The notes below the pieces were generated by a model, which had not been told where the DNA came from, searched no databases, and was given only the letters and a program-made list of their open reading frames with translations. From positions 1-5,126 of the forward strand of contig CAAECP010000146.1 of the NCBI GenBank assembly GCA_900754385.1: a DNA stretch of 5,126 bases, read 5' to 3'. This document shows, in pieces, positions 5,074 through 5,126 of this stretch; position 1 is the stretch's first letter; every line of letters begins with the position of its first letter. Made by a program: the position numbers and the translations under genes. This DNA is from an uncultured Collinsella sp. GTDB taxonomy: Bacteria > Actinomycetota > Coriobacteriia > Coriobacteriales > Coriobacteriaceae.

Positions 5074-5126
5074 ATGACCCAATCCGCTGTCAAGAGCCAC
5101 AATGGCCCCGCCGACCGCTTGCAATC
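5074..5126 (+). other. Possible start of the next gene (very weak)
   Basis: From ATG 5074 the frame stays open to the window edge (MTQSAVKSHNGPADRLQ) with C/G-rich third positions. It lacks a convincing ribosome binding site and has only 37 bases between it and the terminator to hold a promoter. An opposite-strand frame covering the same bases is also open and stops at 5020-5022 inside the terminator loop, so neither direction can be preferred. No other feature is visible in 5061-5126. Confidence 0.15.

Noticed and set aside
5020..5126. Minus-strand gene end entering the window from the right (ending GKA, stop at 5020-5022)
   Set aside because: The frame is open, but its stop would lie inside the terminator loop and too few codons are visible to recognise a protein. 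Direction of the next gene is left undecided.

Overview
The window is about 60% GC by eye and every gene in it reads left to right. Gene content, codon choice (strong C/G preference at third positions), the style of release factor 1 and the GTGACAAAGGGAC-type palindromes suggest a high-GC Gram-positive of the Coriobacteriia (Collinsella/Olsenella-like). That assignment is an impression from recognition, not a database result.

Layout. (1) 1-1252: the 3' part of a polar amino-acid ABC permease and its ATPase, clearly one operon with a 22-base gap. (2) 1256-2130: a compact cassette made of a perfect 35-base palindrome, a REP-associated tyrosine transposase (RAYT, HUH/Y1 superfamily) and a second near-identical palindrome. 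(3) 2151-3566: an intact M20 metallopeptidase of the carboxypeptidase S/PM20D1-like type. (4) 3566-3647: a composite repeat, in which a third, right-truncated copy of the same palindrome runs straight into an unrelated 16-bp inverted repeat. (5) 3648-3857: a 210-base intergenic stretch with a weak promoter candidate and a possible eight-codon leader ORF ending in UAG. (6) 3858-4925: prfA, release factor 1. (7) 4926-5126: a strong hairpin without a T-run, then a clear intrinsic terminator nested inside a longer 90-base inverted repeat, then 90 bases that may hold the first codons of the next gene.

How the parts relate. The transporter imports an amino acid and the M20 enzyme probably releases amino acids from peptides or N-acyl conjugates. 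They may once have been adjacent, with the RAYT cassette now between them. The palindromes are probably the REP-like substrate of the RAYT, and all three copies lie at or within 3 bases of a stop codon. prfA is a separate transcription unit with its own terminator. Its protein carries a notable substitution (His to Gln) in the stop-codon reading loop.

The strongest leads are the RAYT/palindrome system with its stop-codon-abutting copies, the RF1 decoding-loop substitution, and the UAG-terminated mini-ORF ahead of the gene for the factor that reads UAG. No CRISPR array, rRNA or tRNA was seen.
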